Shown here one piece after another: positions 1 through 6,068 of a stretch of 6,440 bases of DNA; the first letter of the stretch is position 1, and every line of letters starts with the position of its first letter. The translations under genes were made by a program, and so were the position numbers. The DNA comes from an uncultured Desulfuromonadales bacterium (GTDB taxonomy: Bacteria; Desulfobacterota; Desulfuromonadia; Desulfuromonadales; Geopsychrobacteraceae), in the NCBI GenBank assembly GCA_947259685.1, contig CAMYNC010000184.1:1-6440 (forward strand), given 5' to 3'. The notes beneath the pieces are model-generated. The model was not told where the DNA came from, searched no databases, and saw only the letters and a program-made list of their open reading frames with translations.

Positions 1-1
1 C

Positions 2-157
2 GGCGAGATCATCCGCTCATTTACCGCGGCGATGATCTGGGGCGTGGTGATCGGCACCTATTCATCGATCTACATCGCCTCACCAGTCCTGATCTATCTG
101 AACCTGCGGCCGGGCGCCGCCTCCGTGCCGGACGCAGCGGAATCGTCCAAGGCCTGA
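2..157 (+). CDS. secF: Protein translocase subunit SecF, C-terminal end (partial)
   Basis: This is the last 51 codons of a gene that starts upstream of the window; the frame begins at base 2 and ends at TGA 155-157. SecF works with SecD in the inner membrane, using the proton motive force to help the Sec channel release exported proteins. The segment GEIIRSFTAAMIWGVVIGTY followed by SSIYIASPVLIYL matches the last membrane helix of SecF; G-x-x-x-G-T-x-S-S-I is the family's typical ending. A short hydrophilic tail rich in Ala, Ser and Pro follows. The next gene starts only 7 bases after the stop, so the two are probably co-transcribed. The composition is GC-rich, unlike the DNA after base 905. 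The wording fits an alphaproteobacterial SecF (inferred from memory). The family call is firm despite the short fragment. Confidence 0.88.
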   Translation, partial: GEIIRSFTAAMIWGVVIGTYSSIYIASPVLIYLNLRPGAASVPDAAESSKA

Positions 158-164
158 TCCGGCC

Positions 165-572
165 ATGACGACCGAGAATGGCGGCGTCACCCTTACCGAA
201 GCGCGATATCCCGGCCGTGCTCCGATCGACGCCTACGGCAATGGCGGATTCCGGTTTGCCGGCATGTCCCACAAAGGGTCGATCCTCGCTCTTCCAGGCG
301 GCATTCAGGCGTGGCCGGTTGAAGATACGGATGATCTGACCACAGACCTGCTTCAGCCCATTCTGCGTCAGAGCGATGCAATCGAAGTGCTGTTGTTCGG
401 CACAGGGCCGGAATTCCGGATAATGCCGGATGCGGCGGTTGAAATCCTGCGTGATGCCGGGCTGCAACCCGACCTGATGAACACCGGCGCGGCGGTTCGC
501 ACCTATAATGTGCTGCTGGCGGAAAACAGGGCGGTCGCCGCCGCGCTGATTGCCGTCGATTCGCCAAGGTGA
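165..572 (+). CDS. Mth938/DUF498 domain protein (NDUFAF3-like)
   Basis: Complete 135-residue protein filled by one Mth938-like (DUF498) domain. Visible family signatures are IDAYGNGGFRFAG at residues 21-33, LLFGTGPEFR at 76-85, and MNTGAAVRTYNVLLAENR at 105-122. The fold is a small alpha/beta domain with no established enzymatic role in bacteria. The human relative NDUFAF3 is a mitochondrial complex I assembly factor; an equivalent role here is inference only. The ATG at 165 is 7 bases after the secF stop, and the first residues precede the domain as expected, although no strong Shine-Dalgarno sequence is visible. The stop overlaps the next gene's GTG start in the string GTGA (569-572), which suggests translational coupling. 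In alphaproteobacteria this gene typically follows secD-secF and precedes a squalene synthase-like gene, as it does here. No internal damage is seen. Confidence 0.85.
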   Translation: MTTENGGVTLTEARYPGRAPIDAYGNGGFRFAGMSHKGSILALPGGIQAWPVEDTDDLTTDLLQPILRQSDAIEVLLFGTGPEFRIMPDAAVEILRDAGLQPDLMNTGAAVRTYNVLLAENRAVAAALIAVDSPR

Positions 573-898
573 GCGATTCCGGCACGGAAGCCGTTTTGTC
601 CGAAGCGGACTATGTTGCCGGTCTTGTGCGCGAGCGCGATCGCGTGCGCTATTATGCGGACCTTTTCGCCCCGGCTGACGCGCGCGGGCATCTGCTTGCG
701 CTTCATGCGATGAACGCGGAGATCTGCGGAATTCCCGCCAGCGTGGCGGAACCCGGGCTCGGCGATATCCGATTTCAATGGTGGCAGGATGCGATCGTCG
801 CCGCGGCCGAGGGCAGGGACGAAGGGCAGACGCCGGTCATGCGCGGCGTTGCCAGGGCGATCCGGACCTGCCGTCTGCCGGCAGACGCCCTGGACGCC
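569..898 (+). pseudogene. 5' fragment of squalene/phytoene synthase-family gene (NDUFAF6-like), cut off at the join
   Basis: The first ~110 codons of the 569-1453 frame belong to the trans-isoprenyl diphosphate synthase (squalene/phytoene synthase) family. The N-terminal pattern is R-x-R-D-R-x-R-Y-Y-A-x-L-F-A-P at residues 21-35. It is followed by LLALHAMNAEI (42-52), then V-A-E-P-x-x-G-D-I-R-F-Q-W-W-Q-D-A-I (59-76), and RLPADALD at 102-109. The helix that carries the first Asp-rich motif in true synthases reads HAMNAEI here. This is typical of the NDUFAF6-like branch, where catalysis is doubtful. Family members are usually about 280 residues, so well over half is missing. Translation starts at GTG 569, overlapping the previous stop by GTGA. 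The expected continuation after LPADALDA (an ID/E-A-R-x-F-D-L-type helix) is absent; NuoF sequence takes over in frame. Whether the true source genome has an intact gene cannot be told from this window. Confidence 0.8.
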
Positions 899-1453
899 GA
901 GGTGGATTACGACTCCTTGATCAAGGCTGGAGCGATGATGGGTTCCGGCGGGCTGGTGGTCATGGATGAAACCACCTGCATGGTCGATATTGCCCGCTTC
1001 TTCCTCAACTTTACCCGGGTGGAATCCTGTGGCAAGTGTATCCCCTGCCGGATCGGCCTGAAGATCATGCTTGAAATCCTCGAGCGGATCACACAGGGCC
1101 AGGGGCAGGAGGGTGATATCGAGCTGTTGCAGGATATGGCCTACGACATCAAAAAGAGCTCGCTTTGCGGTCTTGGTCAGACCGCTCCGAACCCGGTCCT
1201 TTCCACCATTCGTTACTTCCGGCATGAGTACGAGACACACATCAAGGAAGGTGAGTGTCCGTCCCACTCCTGTAAAGAGCTGCTGCACTTCCGCGTAATC
1301 GAAGAAAAGTGCAAAAAGTGCGGCCTTTGCCCGCGGGTCTGTCCGGTCGATGCGATCGAATGGGAAAAAGGACAAGTGGCCTACATCGATCTGGAGAAGT
1401 GCACCAAATGTACCTCCTGCTACGATGCCTGCCGCTTCATGGCTATCGATTAG
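569..1453 (+). CDS. nuoF: Chimeric frame: synthase-like N-terminus joined to NuoF C-terminal third
   Basis: A single 294-codon frame from GTG 569 to TAG 1451-1453. Residues ~111-294 are the C-terminal part of NADH-quinone oxidoreductase subunit NuoF. VDYDSLIKAG followed by AMMGSGGLVVMDE (112-134) is the classical NuoF segment just before the N3 region. The N3 [4Fe-4S] ligands are C154, C157, C160 (ESCGKCIPCR) and C200 (SSLCGLGQ). A linker with C230 and C235 follows. Then comes a ferredoxin-type domain with two CxxCxxCxxxC sets, C248/251/254/258 and C278/281/284/288. This extension is absent from the E. coli-type subunit but is found in Geobacter-like NuoF and in HydB/HndC-type hydrogenase subunits. 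The Rossmann-like NADH/FMN-binding domain and SLBB domain, normally several hundred residues, are replaced by the synthase fragment. As written the product cannot bind NADH or FMN. nuoG follows 35 bases downstream. The NuoF identity of the 3' part is firm; the fused gene is probably artificial. Confidence 0.82.
   Translation: MSDSGTEAVLSEADYVAGLVRERDRVRYYADLFAPADARGHLLALHAMNAEICGIPASVAEPGLGDIRFQWWQDAIVAAAEGRDEGQTPVMRGVARAIRTCRLPADALDAEVDYDSLIKAGAMMGSGGLVVMDETTCMVDIARFFLNFTRVESCGKCIPCRIGLKIMLEILERITQGQGQEGDIELLQDMAYDIKKSSLCGLGQTAPNPVLSTIRYFRHEYETHIKEGECPSHSCKELLHFRVIEEKCKKCGLCPRVCPVDAIEWEKGQVAYIDLEKCTKCTSCYDACRFMAID
872..887. repeat. Perfect 16-bp palindrome just before the join
   Basis: CGTCTGCCGGCAGACG reads the same on both strands; the flanking bases (c at 871, c at 888) do not extend the pairing. 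It lies inside the synthase-like coding part (codons for R-L-P-A-D) and ends only a few bases before the sequence changes to NuoF. There is no loop and no T-run, so it is not a normal terminator. A self-complementary stretch of this kind can promote strand switching or misassembly; that link is inference. Confidence 0.8.
888..905. other. Junction between alphaproteobacterial-like and Desulfuromonadales-like DNA
   Basis: Upstream protein sequence follows the synthase family up to LPADALDA (codon ending 898). Downstream sequence follows NuoF from about EVDYDSLIKAG (codons from 899). GC is high just upstream (46 of 60 for 841-900) and falls downstream (32 of 60 for 961-1020). The hexamer GACGCC occurs twice at the edge (884-889 and 893-898). 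The exact base of the join cannot be fixed by eye, because a few residues fit either side. The reading frame is kept across it. Confidence 0.8.
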
Positions 1454-1488
1454 TCGCACCACTGTCTTTGATTTGATACGAGGTCACG

Positions 1489-3957
1489 ATGGTTAATCTA
1501 ACGATTGACGGAACACAGGTAAAAGTCAGCAAGACTGCCACGATTTACGAGGCAGCCAAGGAAGCTGGCATCTATATTCCGGTACTCTGTTATGCCAAGA
1601 AGCTGATGCCGTACGGCGCCTGCCGGGTTTGTCTGGTTGAGGTCGAGCAGATGAAGGGGCGCCTGATTCCGTCCTGCACCACGCCGGTCACCGAAGGGAT
1701 GGTGGTGACCACCATGTCGGACGAGATTCGCAAGGTGCGTAAAACTGTTCTGGAATTCCTGTTGGTCAACCATGTGGTTGATTGCCCGGTTTGCGATAAG
1801 GGCGGTGAATGCGATCTGCAGGACCTGACCTACGAATACGAGGTGGTCAGCAACCGCTTCGAAGGCGAGAAGTTCGATCTCCCGACCGATGAAGTCAATC
1901 CGCTGATCGAGCGCAACATGAACCGCTGTGTTCTTTGCGGAAAATGCGTGCGGGTCTGTGATGAGGTGGTCGGTTACGGCTCCTACTCGTTTATCAACCG
2001 CGGTTTTGAAACCAAGATTGCCACCGCCTTTGATCGTGGTTTGAACTGTGAATTCTGCGGTCAGTGTGTTTCCATGTGCCCGGTCGGCGCGATTCTGCCG
2101 CGCCCGTTCAAATTCAAGGCGCGTCCCTGGCAGCTCAAAGAGGTCGATTCGGTTTGCGGTTACTGCGGTAATGGCTGCACCGTGACCCTGGGAACCAAAG
2201 ACAATCAGGTTCAGACCATCCGCTTTAATGACAAGACCGGCGTCAACGATGGTAACCTCTGCATCCGTGGTCGCTTCGGCTATTCCTATGTCAACAGTGA
2301 TCAACGCCTGACCAAGCCCCTGGTGCGCAAAGATGGTGAATTGGTTGAAGTCAGCTGGGAGGAAGCGCAACAGGCGATCGTTGACGGTCTGCAGCAGGCC
2401 GGCAAAGATCTTGGTATTATCAGCGGCGCCCGACTGAGCAACGAAGAGCTGTTCCTACTGAAGAATCTGGCCAAAACGCTGGGGACGGAAAATTTCGATC
2501 ATTCCGGCGGTGAATGCTACAAGGGGGTTACTGAGGGGTTGAAGCAGACCCTGGGCATTCAGGCCTCGACCGCGACCTTTCCGCAGGTTGAAAATTGTGA
2601 TGTGATCCTCTCGATCCGCTCCGATTTTTACGAAACCCATCCGGTTTTCGGTATGGTTGTGAATCAGGCGATCCGTCGCCACGAGGCCAAGCTGACGGTC
2701 TTTGGCGATAAAAAAGGCAAATTTACCAAGCTGCCGAACGCCCGCACGCTTCTGCATAAGCCGGGCATGGAGTTGAGCCTGCTTAACGCCATGGCGGCGG
2801 TAATTATTGAAGAGGATCTGGCCAAGACCGATCAGGTCGAGGGGCTGAAGGATTACAAAAAAGCGCTCAAAGATTATTCAGTCGCCAAGGTTGCTAAGGC
2901 AACCGGTGTTGACGCCGATGCGATCCGTAAGGCCGCGCGTGAACTGGTGAATGCTGACAATGCAGCGATCCTGCTGGCCTACGGCCTGCCCTACACCGCT
3001 TACAGTAAAGAGCTTGGCATCGCTGCAGCCAACTTGGCGATTCTGGCTGGAGTCGCCGGCAACTCGGGCTCAGGTCTTTATCTTTGCGGTGAAAAAGCTA
3101 ACAGCCAGGGCGCAATCGACCTGGGTATTCTCCCTGGCGAAACGGGGATGGGCGCCCAGCAGATGCTCGAAGCGGCTGGTTCTGGTGAACTCAAGGCCCT
3201 TTACGTTGTCGGTGAGGATCCGCTGACCAGCTACCCCGAGCGAACCAAGGTCGAGAAGGCTCTGGATGCATCCTTTCTGGTCGTTCAGGATCTGTTCCTT
3301 TCTCCGACCGCAGAAAAGGCTGATGTTGTCCTTCCGGCGGCTTCTTTCGCCGAGAAAAATGGCACCTATACTAACGCCGAACGTCGGATTCAGAGACTGC
3401 GGGCTGGTATCAAGTCGCCTGGGGAGGCGAAAACCGACTTTGCGATCTTCCGGGAACTGTTGAAAGCCTGCGGCGCAGAGGCGCCATCGGATGAGCAGTC
3501 AGCTTTCGCCGAATTGGCAGCGGCAACTTCCGGCTATGAAATGGTCACTCTGGACATGATCGGTGAGCAGGGCTACGTCTGGGGGGGGGATCAGCTGGCA
3601 CCCGAATTCAAGAAATTGGTTCCGGTTGCCGGTAGCAGCGAACTGGCCGGGAAATACCAGCTGCTGGTTGGCAGCATCCTGCATCACAGCGGTACTATCT
3701 CCACCCGCGCCTCCGGGCCGTGCGCCGTTATGTCTGAACCCTTCATCGAGCTTTGCCGTGAAGATGCTGCTGAACTGAAACTGCAGGACGGCGAACAACT
3801 CAAACTGAAAGCCGAAGGTGGTGAGATCTCCGCCAAGGTCAAAGTTGATTACCGTTTGCCCAAAGGGGTGCTGTTCACTCCTTACCACTTTGCTGAATTG
3901 CAATTGAATAAAATTTACAGCGGCCAACCGGCCATTGCTGTCGAAATCGTTAAGTAA
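1489..3957 (+). CDS. nuoG: NADH-quinone oxidoreductase subunit G (NuoG)
   Basis: Complete 822-residue peripheral-arm subunit that carries electrons from NuoF towards NuoI. Domains in order: a 2Fe-2S ferredoxin domain with C34, C45, C48, C63 (N1b); H95, C99, C102, C108 (N5, HxxxCxxCxxxxxC); a 2x[4Fe-4S] domain with C147/150/153/157 and C187/190/193/197; then C223, C226, C230 and C258 (N7-type, CxxCxxxC...C). A molybdopterin oxidoreductase-like domain spans about 270-660, with the signature ADVVLPAASFAEKNGTYTN at 611-629. The C-terminal dinucleotide-binding-like domain covers about 720-822. No catalytic Cys or Sec for molybdenum is evident, as expected for NuoG. Both eight-cysteine sets are intact, whereas E. 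coli NuoG lacks half of them, so one extra cluster besides N4 is predicted. The ATG is preceded by GAGGT at 1480-1484 with a short 4-base spacer. A run of nine G at 3581-3589 lies in codons 698-701 with the frame intact. Confidence 0.96.
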   Translation: MVNLTIDGTQVKVSKTATIYEAAKEAGIYIPVLCYAKKLMPYGACRVCLVEVEQMKGRLIPSCTTPVTEGMVVTTMSDEIRKVRKTVLEFLLVNHVVDCPVCDKGGECDLQDLTYEYEVVSNRFEGEKFDLPTDEVNPLIERNMNRCVLCGKCVRVCDEVVGYGSYSFINRGFETKIATAFDRGLNCEFCGQCVSMCPVGAILPRPFKFKARPWQLKEVDSVCGYCGNGCTVTLGTKDNQVQTIRFNDKTGVNDGNLCIRGRFGYSYVNSDQRLTKPLVRKDGELVEVSWEEAQQAIVDGLQQAGKDLGIISGARLSNEELFLLKNLAKTLGTENFDHSGGECYKGVTEGLKQTLGIQASTATFPQVENCDVILSIRSDFYETHPVFGMVVNQAIRRHEAKLTVFGDKKGKFTKLPNARTLLHKPGMELSLLNAMAAVIIEEDLAKTDQVEGLKDYKKALKDYSVAKVAKATGVDADAIRKAARELVNADNAAILLAYGLPYTAYSKELGIAAANLAILAGVAGNSGSGLYLCGEKANSQGAIDLGILPGETGMGAQQMLEAAGSGELKALYVVGEDPLTSYPERTKVEKALDASFLVVQDLFLSPTAEKADVVLPAASFAEKNGTYTNAERRIQRLRAGIKSPGEAKTDFAIFRELLKACGAEAPSDEQSAFAELAAATSGYEMVTLDMIGEQGYVWGGDQLAPEFKKLVPVAGSSELAGKYQLLVGSILHHSGTISTRASGPCAVMSEPFIELCREDAAELKLQDGEQLKLKAEGGEISAKVKVDYRLPKGVLFTPYHFAELQLNKIYSGQPAIAVEIVK

Positions 3958-4035
3958 GACATTATGTGCTGGTCGGCCTGCCAGGTCGGCTGAATACGGC
4001 AGAGATGCCATAGACAATTAAGGAAGAGGATTGTC
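3958..4035 (+). other. nuoG-nuoH spacer, longest gap in the operon
   Basis: 78 bases without a recognised gene. It contains the 7-base direct repeat GGTCGGC at 3971-3977 and 3984-3990, and a nine-codon ATG frame at 3964-3993 with no clear ribosome binding site. Weak pairing is possible between CTGG (3969-3972) and CCAG (3981-3984). There is no T-run, so it is not a convincing terminator. The 3' end carries the nuoH ribosome binding site AGGAAGAGGA (4021-4030). Confidence 0.5.
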
Positions 4036-5088
4036 ATGACGCCAGAAGTTTTGACGCTCTCGAACGACCCCCTGTACTTTGTTATCGCGATGCTGGCGAA
4101 AATATTGATCGCCTTTGCGGTGACAATGTTGATCGTCGCCTATGCTACCTGGGTGGAGCGGAAGGTTATCGGCAGGATGCAAACCCGCATGGGACCGACC
4201 ATGACCGGCCCCAAAGGACTCCTGCAGCCGATCGCAGATGGTCTGAAGTTGTTCTTTAAAGAGGATATCATCCCCTCTGAAGCGAACACCTTCGCCTTTA
4301 TCCTTGCACCTATGATGCTTCTTGCCCCGGCATTGATTTCCGTGGCGGTCATCCCATTCGGTCAGGATATCCAGATCGGTAATTACATCATTCCGCTGCA
4401 GATCACCGATCTTAACATCGGCATCCTCTACATCCTGGCGATGGCGGGACTTGGTGTCTACGGTATCGTTCTGGCGGGTCTGGCTTCGAACAGTAAGTAC
4501 TCGCTACTCGGTGGGATCCGTTCCTCAGCACAAATGATCTCTTATGAACTGGCCGCCGGTCTGTCGATTATCGCGATCTTTATGCTCTCCGAGACCCTGA
4601 GCATGCGTGGTATCGTGGCAGCCCAGCAGCAGCCGCTCTGGGGACTGACTTCGCTGCCGAGTTGGGTGCATAACTGGTACATCTTCTCGCAGCCGCTGGC
4701 ATTCGGTCTGTTCGTGATCAGCGGCATGGCTGAGATCAACCGGACCCCATTTGACTTGCCGGAGGCGGAAACCGAGCTGGTTTCCGGGTTCTGTACCGAA
4801 TACTCGTCCATGAAATATGCCCTCTTCTTCATGGCTGAGTATGCCAACATGATCACTGTGTCGGCTATTGGCGCGACCCTGTTCCTGGGCGGTTGGGACG
4901 GCCCCTTCTTCGGCTGGATCAACTTCCTGCTTAAGGTATTCGCCTTCATGTTCTTCATGATCTGGATTCGGGCAACCTTCCCCCGGCTCCGCTATGACCA
5001 GCTGATGACTTTGGGCTGGAAGATTCTGCTTCCCCTGGCACTGGCCAACATTGTGTTCACGGGTGTCGGTGTTCTTCTCTGGCTGTAA
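4036..5088 (+). CDS. nuoH: NADH-quinone oxidoreductase subunit H (NuoH)
   Basis: Complete 350-residue membrane subunit, homologous to mitochondrial ND1. It anchors the peripheral arm and forms much of the quinone-binding chamber and the entry to the proton channel. Family signatures are visible: WVERKVIGRMQTRMGP (39-54) at the first cytoplasmic loop; IADGLKLFFKED (66-77); GLGVYGIVLAG followed by LASNSKYSLLGG and IRSSAQMISYE (138-171); AEINRTPFDLPEAETELVSG (232-251); and IRATFPRLRYDQLM (311-324). These carry the conserved charged residues of the E channel and quinone cavity. About eight or nine hydrophobic helices are seen, including residues 14-38, 87-107, 127-148, 170-186, 219-231, 260-285, 297-312 and 328-349. 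Length is slightly above E. coli NuoH (325). The ATG at 4036 has a strong AGGAAGAGGA five bases upstream. nuoI follows 25 bases after the stop. Nothing looks damaged. Confidence 0.97.
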   Translation: MTPEVLTLSNDPLYFVIAMLAKILIAFAVTMLIVAYATWVERKVIGRMQTRMGPTMTGPKGLLQPIADGLKLFFKEDIIPSEANTFAFILAPMMLLAPALISVAVIPFGQDIQIGNYIIPLQITDLNIGILYILAMAGLGVYGIVLAGLASNSKYSLLGGIRSSAQMISYELAAGLSIIAIFMLSETLSMRGIVAAQQQPLWGLTSLPSWVHNWYIFSQPLAFGLFVISGMAEINRTPFDLPEAETELVSGFCTEYSSMKYALFFMAEYANMITVSAIGATLFLGGWDGPFFGWINFLLKVFAFMFFMIWIRATFPRLRYDQLMTLGWKILLPLALANIVFTGVGVLLWL

Positions 5089-5113
5089 ACATCACGTTGC
5101 GTAGAGGATAGAT

Positions 5114-5512
5114 ATGTTTAAAGAGTTTGCCAAAGGCCTGAGTATTACGCTGAAGCATCTGCTGCCGGGACACACCACTACGGTGCAGTACCCTAAGCAG
5201 AAGCTGGAAATGTCTCCTCGTTTCCGTGGTCTGCACCGTCTGGTCCCGACCCAGCATCGCGAGAAATGTGTCGCCTGCTACCTTTGTCCGACCGTTTGCC
5301 CTGCCAAGTGCATCACCGTTGAATCGGCAGAGAACGAAAACGGAGAAAAGTACCCGACTGTTTACAAGATCGACCTGCTGCGCTGCATCTTTTGCGGCTA
5401 CTGTGTGGAAGCCTGTCCGGTGGAAGCGATTGAGATGACCGACGCTTATGAGTTGGCCAACTACAAGCGGGAAGATTTCAACTTCGATAAAGAACGTCTT
5501 CTTAAGTCGTAA
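5114..5512 (+). CDS. nuoI: NADH-quinone oxidoreductase subunit I (NuoI)
   Basis: Complete 132-residue peripheral-arm subunit with two [4Fe-4S] clusters, N6a and N6b, which relay electrons to NuoB cluster N2. The first motif, C52xxC55xxC58xxxC62P, is followed by the typical CPAKCITVE (62-70). The second, C91xxC94xxC97xxxC101P, sits in LLRCIFCGYCVEACPVEAIE. By the usual ferredoxin rule, the fourth ligand of each cluster comes from the other motif. Upstream, SPRFRGLHRL (34-43) is the conserved NuoI lead-in (R-x-R-G-x-H). The N-terminal stretch 1-20 (MFKEFAKGLSITLKHLLPGH) is the amphipathic helix that contacts the membrane arm. The protein ends soon after the ferredoxin fold (YELANYKREDF, 112-122), shorter than E. 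coli NuoI (180 residues); the short form is, from memory, usual in Geobacter-type operons. ATG 5114 has AGAGGAT at 5103-5109. nuoJ starts 18 bases after the stop. Confidence 0.96.
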   Translation: MFKEFAKGLSITLKHLLPGHTTTVQYPKQKLEMSPRFRGLHRLVPTQHREKCVACYLCPTVCPAKCITVESAENENGEKYPTVYKIDLLRCIFCGYCVEACPVEAIEMTDAYELANYKREDFNFDKERLLKS

Positions 5513-5530
5513 AAAGGAGCAGCGAAGCGA

Positions 5531-6043
5531 ATGGAATCGATCCTTTTTTATCTGACCGCACTGGTTGCCGTATTCTCAGCATTTTTTGTCACCAAGTGCC
5601 GGAATCCGGTCAACAGCGCACTCTGCCTGGTCACCAACTTTCTCTGCCTGGCGGTTTTCTATGTGATGCTGGAGGCGCCCTTTATGGCAGCCATTCAGAT
5701 CATGGTCTACGCCGGGGCGATCATGGTGCTGATTATCTTTGTCATCATGCTGCTCAAGCTGGGCACCGCGACCAAGAGCCGTTACACCCACGGCCTGGCG
5801 GCCGGCGGCATTCTCTCGGTCCTGCTGCTGTTTTTGACCCGCTTCTTCATCAATCGCGGCGAAGCTGCCGATGCATTGAAAACCGGTGGCGAAGTGACCA
5901 GTCAGCTGATTGAAAATTACGGCCACACCGAATTGATCGGTAAGGCCATGTTTGTCGATTTCCTGCTGCCTTTTGAGATCGCGTCGATTCTCCTGCTGGT
6001 AGCAATCGTCGGTGCCGTCGTCATCTCAAAGCGCAACGTATAA
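5531..6043 (+). CDS. nuoJ: NADH-quinone oxidoreductase subunit J (NuoJ)
   Basis: Complete 170-residue membrane subunit, homologous to mitochondrial ND6. It links the quinone-site region to the proton pumps, and its third helix changes shape during turnover in known structures. Five hydrophobic helices are seen at about residues 3-21, 30-48, 52-76, 87-105 and 145-165. Signatures are NPVNSALCLV (25-34), then EAPFMAAIQIMVYAGAIMVL (48-67) with the conserved tyrosine Y60 and glycine G62 of helix 3, and FLLPFEIASILLLVAIVGAV (144-163). A hydrophilic loop (108-140) separates helices 4 and 5. Length is a little below E. coli NuoJ (184). ATG 5531 follows an AAGGAG at 5514-5519 that directly abuts the nuoI stop, with an 11-base spacer. 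nuoK begins 25 bases after the stop. No anomalies. Confidence 0.96.
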   Translation: MESILFYLTALVAVFSAFFVTKCRNPVNSALCLVTNFLCLAVFYVMLEAPFMAAIQIMVYAGAIMVLIIFVIMLLKLGTATKSRYTHGLAAGGILSVLLLFLTRFFINRGEAADALKTGGEVTSQLIENYGHTELIGKAMFVDFLLPFEIASILLLVAIVGAVVISKRNV

Positions 6044-6068
6044 CCGAGTCACGGTTGGGAGATAGCTC

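Noticed and set aside
888..905. Mobile element or phage attachment site at the join
   Set aside because: No integrase, transposase, tRNA end, target-site duplication beyond a 6-base repeat, or terminal inverted repeats were found on either side.
569..1453. A novel natural fusion enzyme combining isoprenoid synthase and iron-sulfur electron transfer
   Set aside because: Both halves are fragments cut within domains rather than at domain borders, and composition and apparent taxonomy change at the same point. An artefactual join explains this better than a functional fusion.
503..1462. Open frame of 319 codons on the minus strand
   Set aside because: It lies entirely opposite the Mth938, synthase-like and NuoF coding sequence, spans the join, and shows no family pattern. 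The + strand frames carry clear conserved motifs, so this is a shadow.
1498..2370. Open frame of 290 codons on the minus strand opposite nuoG
   Set aside because: Antisense to the highly conserved cysteine domains of NuoG; the translation is low in recognisable motifs and reflects codon bias.
1489..3957. NuoG reading as a formate dehydrogenase or hydrogenase subunit
   Set aside because: It lacks a catalytic Cys/Sec at the molybdenum site and an H-cluster domain, and it sits in nuo gene order between nuoF and nuoH.
3964..3993. Nine-codon leader peptide before nuoH
   Set aside because: No clear ribosome binding site, no run of regulatory codons and no attenuator-like hairpins follow.
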